From assembly GCA_017456845.1 (NCBI GenBank), contig JAFTIP010000006.1:1-34178 (forward strand): a stretch of 34,178 nucleotides of DNA, read 5' to 3'. This DNA comes from Ruminococcus sp. (GTDB taxonomy: Bacteria; Bacillota; Clostridia; Oscillospirales; Acutalibacteraceae). Shown here in pieces: positions 30,909 through 34,178 of the stretch; position 1 is the first letter of the stretch, and each line of letters begins with the position of its first letter. Both the position numbers and the translations under genes were made by a program. A model generated the notes under the pieces. That model worked only from the letters and a program-made list of their open reading frames with translations, searched no databases and was not told the DNA's origin.

Positions 30909-32123
30909 TTATATGTAAGATTTAATAATTCCTGCTATTCTTTTCTGTATAATAGTAGCATCTGCTACGGAAATTCTGCCGTCACCGTTTATATCAGCAA
31001 GTTTAATTTCCGTATCAGACAATGAATTGATTTTTGCAAGGTGCTTCTGAATAATTGTAGCATCTGCAATGGAAATTTTACCATCTCCGTTGGCATCGCC
31101 CAAAAGTGCAGAGTCAACCGAGGGTAATTTCACTTCGTCATCAGTTGCAGGTGATGAAGTGCCGTTTTCACTCGGCTCTGAAGGTTCTGTTACCGCTTGG
31201 TCGAAGGTGGCTTCGTCAAAAGTTGCTTCATCAAAAGTCGACGGTAAAGTCTCCGAAGGAAGTGTAGCCGGCGGTTCCGTTGCCGGTGGCTGAGTTACGG
31301 GCGGTGTTGCAGGCGGTGCAGGCGTTGGAGTCTGATGCTTGTACACAAGGTCGGCAAACTCCAGAACACACCAACCGGTGTAACCGTCATAAGAGGTTTT
31401 ACCCCACGTATAGCCGTCTGCCTTTTTTGTATTGGTAACTACAATCTGGGTGCCGTCAGGAATAGCTGTAAGAGTAGAGTAGCTTGTCCCTGCACCTTTT
31501 CGCAGATTAACACCATCATAGGAATCAATTTTGTAAACGTCGCCCCCAAGAGACTGATAATAATCTTCTTTACTCTGTCCTTCGGTAATATAAATATACC
31601 CTTTAAAAACCCATGTAGAATTATAAATTCCACCGTTATAATCGTCAACATCCGCATACGTCAGATAAAAAGTCTTTCCGCCGTAAGCTGAATTTGAAAA
31701 AGTGATTTCTCCGTCTTCAATTTTTTCAACCACCGCAACGTGGCCGCCGCCTGTGGTGTAATTCCAACAAGCAACCGCACCGAGCTTTGGAGTCTTTCCA
31801 TAGGGATAGCTTTTATTCTCTTTATTATAGTCCCACCAAGTATCGGCATCATTAAGACTTAAGTCAGGCTCATAGCCCATAATCTCATAAGCTCTGCCCC
31901 ACGCATAAGCTGTGCAGTTGGGCATACCGTAGCCGAATCTTTCGTATTTGTTAAGGTCACTGTAATAATACTTGTTTGATTTTGACGGTGCCGTAAGCCT
32001 TGGAACAAAGGTACCCTTTGAGCCTGTATTGGCAAGCGGTGCTTCAACAGCAGATACAACCGCAACCGGGGCTACCACCATAATTAACATAAGAAATAGT
32101 GCAACTAATCTTTTTGCCAACAT
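30909..32123 (-). CDS. Secreted CHAP-domain cell-wall hydrolase with SH3 domain and dockerin
   Basis: A secreted amidase/endopeptidase candidate of 404 residues. It has a signal peptide (about 1-26), a CHAP domain (about 45-180) with Cys70 in PNCTAYAWG, His128 in GGGHVAVVEK and Asn144 in TFSNSAYGG, and a bacterial SH3 domain (about 195-261: VNLRKGAGTSYSTLTAIPDG). A Pro/Thr linker containing three tandem TFDEA/TFDQA units follows, then a dockerin (about 340-404; DANGDGKISIAD and DINGDGRISVAD). The ATG at 32123 has AGGAGTGGTT; an in-frame GTG two codons earlier overlaps the ribosome binding site and is unlikely. A dockerin on a peptidoglycan hydrolase suggests wall remodelling linked to the cohesin system, or attack on other bacteria. 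Confidence 0.9.
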   Translation of the reverse strand: MLAKRLVALFLMLIMVVAPVAVVSAVEAPLANTGSKGTFVPRLTAPSKSNKYYYSDLNKYERFGYGMPNCTAYAWGRAYEIMGYEPDLSLNDADTWWDYNKENKSYPYGKTPKLGAVACWNYTTGGGHVAVVEKIEDGEITFSNSAYGGKTFYLTYADVDDYNGGIYNSTWVFKGYIYITEGQSKEDYYQSLGGDVYKIDSYDGVNLRKGAGTSYSTLTAIPDGTQIVVTNTKKADGYTWGKTSYDGYTGWCVLEFADLVYKHQTPTPAPPATPPVTQPPATEPPATLPSETLPSTFDEATFDEATFDQAVTEPSEPSENGTSSPATDDEVKLPSVDSALLGDANGDGKISIADATIIQKHLAKINSLSDTEIKLADINGDGRISVADATIIQKRIAGIIKSYI

Positions 32124-32199
32124 AACCACTCCTGAAAATAAGGCATTTTAAATTAAGTGTTCTACCTCGACTCATTTTAAAATACGCACATTCATATAT

Positions 32200-32228
32200 A
32201 TTTTAGCACAACTCGCAGAAAATGACAA
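32200..32228 (-). promoter_or_regulatory. Sigma-A promoter of the CHAP-dockerin gene
   Basis: On the minus strand, TTGTCA (32223-32228), a 17-nt spacer and TAAAAT (32200-32205), about 75 nt before the ATG. Confidence 0.7.
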
Positions 32229-32250
32229 CACCTGATTTATATAAAACGAA

Positions 32251-32282
32251 AACAGCCCTGTGCCATACTGCACAAGGCTGTT
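32251..32282. terminator. Orphan terminator-like hairpin
   Basis: AACAGCCCTGTGC / GCACAAGGCTGTT with one mismatch and a 6-nt loop. TTT follows on the plus strand, and TTTTCGTTTTAT lies on the minus strand. No convincing gene ends here on either strand. Confidence 0.6.
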
Positions 32283-32398
32283 TTTCCCGAATTTTTCCTG
32301 TTTATTCATATACATCCAAAATAAACCTCTCATCAGGCTACAAATATATTTTACACAATTATGTGTCCAAAAATCTTCCCAGTAACATTCAAGTTTAC

Positions 32399-32427
32399 TT
32401 GTTTATAAAATTAAAATATGGTATACT
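32399..32427 (+). promoter_or_regulatory. Sigma-A promoter of ireB
   Basis: TTGTTT (32399-32404), a 17-nt spacer and TATACT (32422-32427), 24 nt before the ATG. Confidence 0.7.
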
Positions 32428-32450
32428 TAACTCCAAAGGAGGATATTGCT

Positions 32451-32684
32451 ATGGCAAACAAAAAATTCAACAACGCTAAAGACCAACAAATTTCTGATGC
32501 ACTCAACATCGCTTTTGACGCAATGAAAGAAAAAGGCTATGAGCCATACAATCAGCTATCGGGCTATATTTTAAGCGACGACGAACACTATCTCACAACC
32601 TATAACAACGCCAGACAGCTTATGACGGCCTGTGACCATGAGGAAATTCTCAAATTCCTTCTTAAATACTTTTTCGAAAACTGA
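32451..32684 (+). CDS. ireB: IreB-family regulatory phosphoprotein (UPF0297)
   Basis: A small cytosolic regulator. In Enterococcus, IreB is phosphorylated by the PASTA kinase IreK and affects cephalosporin tolerance. This 77-residue protein has the family signature EKGYEPYNQLSGYILSDDEH and YNNARQL, then HEEILKFLLKYFFEN. The phospho-Thr segment near the IreB N terminus is not clearly conserved. I chose ATG 32451 (MANKKFNNAKDQQISDALN), with a strong AAAGGAGGAT; an earlier in-frame ATG lies at or before the transcription start. Its usual neighbours (ruvX, DUF1292 gene) are absent. Confidence 0.88.
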   Translation: MANKKFNNAKDQQISDALNIAFDAMKEKGYEPYNQLSGYILSDDEHYLTTYNNARQLMTACDHEEILKFLLKYFFEN

Positions 32685-32703
32685 TCAGAATATTAAACGC
32701 AAT

Positions 32704-32737
32704 AAACCGCCCTCTGCATAAAAGCAAAGGGCGGTTT
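32704..32737. terminator. Terminator between ireB and the small membrane protein gene
   Basis: AAACCGCCCTctGC / GCaAAGGGCGGTTT with an ATAAAA loop. It serves two convergent genes; T-runs are modest on both sides. Confidence 0.75.
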
Positions 32738-32755
32738 CATTTAAATCTGATTTGA

Positions 32756-32992
32756 TTACTTGATTACGCCAACCTTGTGGAGAATTGCAACAACAATTCC
32801 GCCTGTTGTATACACGCCAAACAAGTAAGAAAGTGTGCTGAAAAGCCATCCAACATATGGAATCAAAGCCATAAATCCAAGGATGAAACCTGCAACAAAA
32901 GCAGCTACGCAATAAAGAATAATAGTCCATACAAACTGCTTGGTTGTCTCAAATTTGAATGAGAAAGGGAAAAATTTTTTTAAAAACTCCAT
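32756..32992 (-). CDS. Small two-helix membrane protein, 78 residues, function unknown
   Basis: Not a recognised family. A basic, aromatic N terminus (about 1-20) is followed by one long or two close hydrophobic helices (about 21-43 and 46-72: TIILYCVAAFVAGFILGFMA and VGWLFSTLSYLFGVYTTGG). AGGAG lies 9 nt before ATG 32992, and a promoter lies at 33099-33127. It is monocistronic with a terminator, so expression looks real. Confidence 0.8.
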   Translation of the reverse strand: MEFLKKFFPFSFKFETTKQFVWTIILYCVAAFVAGFILGFMALIPYVGWLFSTLSYLFGVYTTGGIVVAILHKVGVIK

Positions 32993-33098
32993 TTTAATAA
33001 CTCCTGTTCTGATTTTTTAATATATATCTATAATGAAGCCAAATAAGACCATATCCCCCATAATCAAGGAATCCGCAAAGCCTTTATTCAGCATATTA

Positions 33099-33127
33099 AT
33101 TATAAATCCGACGTCAAATTTAGTCAA
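33099..33127 (-). promoter_or_regulatory. Sigma-A promoter of the small membrane protein gene
   Basis: On the minus strand, TTGACT (33122-33127), a 17-nt spacer and TATAAT (33099-33104). It gives a leader of about 100 nt. The rest of the gap 32993-33247 shows nothing else. Confidence 0.7.
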
Positions 33128-33247
33128 TGTGTATAATTTATGAGATATAAACCTAAATTTCAACGATTTTATAATCTTTCCCCAAAGCTTTCATATCAAA
33201 AAACAAGAATCAAAAAGCAGTAATTTATTATGTTAACTCAGCAAAAA

Positions 33248-33274
33248 TCCCCACCCGATTTCTCGGATGGGGAT
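33248..33274 (-). terminator. Terminator of ppdK
   Basis: ATCCCCAcCCGA / TCGGaTGGGGAT stem with TTTC loop. TTTTTGC follows on the minus strand. Confidence 0.88.
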
Positions 33275-33319
33275 AATTTTATATCTGAGCTATACTATTG
33301 TATATTACGTCCTTACGGA

Positions 33320-34178
33320 TTAGCCCTTGATTGCAGCCTGAGCTGCTGCAAGGCGAGCAATGGGAACACGGAAGGGAGAGCAAGATACATAGTCGAGGCC
33401 GATCTTGTGGCAGAACTCAACGGATACGGGGTCGCCGCCGTGCTCACCGCAGATACCGCAGTGAATCTCAGGACGAGTTGCCTTACCCTTAGCGATAGCC
33501 ATCTCCATGAGCTGGCCAACACCTGTCTGGTCGAGCTTTGCGAAGGGATCGTTTTCGTAAATCTTTGTATCATAGTAAGCAGAGAGGAACTTACCAGCGT
33601 CATCACGGCTGAAGCCGAATGTCATCTGAGTAAGGTCGTTAGTACCGAAGCAGAAGAACTCAGCCTCTGTAGCGATCTGATCAGCTGTGAGACAAGCTCT
33701 GGGAATCTCCATCATTGTACCAACTTCGTACTTGAGCTCTACGCCTGCTGCTGCGATTTCTGCATCAGCTGTAGCTACAACTACATCCTTAACGAACTTA
33801 AGCTCCTTAACCTCACCTGTGAGGGGGATCATAATTTCGGGAACGATGTTCCAGTCTGCGTGTGCCTTCTTAACGTTGATAGCTGCGCGGATAACAGCCT
33901 TTGTCTGCATCTTTGCAATTTCAGGATATGTTACTGCAAGACGGCAGCCACGGTGACCCATCATGGGGTTGAACTCGTGGAGAGAAGCGATAAGAGCCTT
34001 GATGTCTGCAACAGACTTGCCCTGAGTCTCTGCTAAAGCTGCAATGTCAGCTTCCTCTGTGGGAACGAACTCATGGAGAGGAGGATCAAGGAAACGGATG
34101 CAAACGGGGTTGCCCTCGAGTGCCTCGTAGAGAGCCTCAAAGTCGCCCTGCTGATAAGGAAGAATCTTATCAAGAGCA
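33320..34178 (-). CDS. ppdK: Pyruvate, phosphate dikinase, C-terminal part (5' end outside window)
   Basis: PPDK interconverts pyruvate, ATP and phosphate with phosphoenolpyruvate, AMP and pyrophosphate; many anaerobic Firmicutes use it in glycolysis. The visible 285 residues belong to the C-terminal PEP/pyruvate-binding barrel. Seen are IRFLDPPLHEFVP, LHEFNPMMGHRGCRL, MIPLTGEVKEL, EVGTMMEIPRACLTA, FFCFGTNDLTQMTFGFSRDD and the active-site Cys in IHCGICGEHGGDPVSV. The frame is open to the window edge at 34178. The stop is at 33320-33322, 46 bp before the terminator. Confidence 0.96.
   Translation of the reverse strand, partial: ALDKILPYQQGDFEALYEALEGNPVCIRFLDPPLHEFVPTEEADIAALAETQGKSVADIKALIASLHEFNPMMGHRGCRLAVTYPEIAKMQTKAVIRAAINVKKAHADWNIVPEIMIPLTGEVKELKFVKDVVVATADAEIAAAGVELKYEVGTMMEIPRACLTADQIATEAEFFCFGTNDLTQMTFGFSRDDAGKFLSAYYDTKIYENDPFAKLDQTGVGQLMEMAIAKGKATRPEIHCGICGEHGGDPVSVEFCHKIGLDYVSCSPFRVPIARLAAAQAAIKG

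Noticed and set aside
32222..32479. 85-codon open frame before ireB
   Set aside because: It runs through a hairpin and the ireB promoter, has no ribosome binding site, and overlaps ireB in another frame.
33230..34036. 268-codon open frame on the plus strand opposite ppdK
   Set aside because: It is antisense to a conserved enzyme, has a Cys/Leu-rich product without any motif, and lacks a ribosome binding site. Codon bias of ppdK explains it.

Overview
The window reads as chromosomal DNA of an anaerobic, spore-forming, low-to-moderate-GC Firmicute of the Ruminococcus/Oscillospiraceae type. The evidence is the type I dockerins on three secreted proteins, a large extracellular amylase locus with CBM26-type starch-binding modules, spoIIP, a GatCAB amidotransferase, an IreB-family protein, and pyruvate phosphate dikinase. 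The combination resembles the 'amylosome' of Ruminococcus bromii, but the species cannot be fixed from the sequence.

Layout. Positions 1-3945 hold the 3' end of argS, convergent rsmA, a tiny Asn/Gln-rich gene, a LUD-domain protein, an Amidase_3 enzyme and a divergent Fur/PerR-type regulator. Positions 3946-7143 are a gatC-gatA-gatB operon with its own promoter. Positions 7146-17390 are the starch locus, all on the minus strand. A secreted protein with two CBM26-type modules, five Ig-like repeats and a dockerin is followed 12 bp later by one GH13 amylase and then by a second. A third amylase lies further downstream under its own promoter region. The three amylases are paralogues. Each has a signal peptide, one CBM26-like module, a GH13 domain and a conserved C-terminal tail, and none has a dockerin. 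Each is followed by a hairpin built on the same GCTCAG core, which suggests the hairpin was duplicated with the gene.

Positions 17469-22740 carry rarA, glyA, dusB, a small membrane protein and spoIIP. Positions 22771-25120 carry a secreted papain-like (C1) protease with a lectin-like region, the same Ig-like module as the starch-binding protein, and a dockerin. Then come an amidohydrolase, tRNA-Thr(GGT), and a small accessory patch. The patch holds an XRE regulator, a triple operator, a broken lipoprotein gene, an intact lipoprotein with an internal domain duplication, and an EpsG-like membrane protein. The window ends with asnS, a CHAP-SH3-dockerin cell-wall hydrolase, ireB, a small membrane protein and the 3' part of ppdK.

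How the genes work together (inference). The dockerin proteins should dock onto cohesin scaffolds encoded elsewhere. The CBM26 protein would hold starch near the cell, and the amylases, free or held by their own starch-binding modules, would cut it. The protease and the CHAP hydrolase are non-carbohydrase cargo of the same cohesin system. The most unusual points are a 57-residue protein made only of Asn, Gln, Ser, Arg and Lys after Met, behind a candidate forespore (sigma-G-like) promoter; a family of intergenic repeats, two members of which lie upstream of starch genes; and a lipoprotein gene with a poly-A frameshift and an in-frame stop beside a three-site operator.
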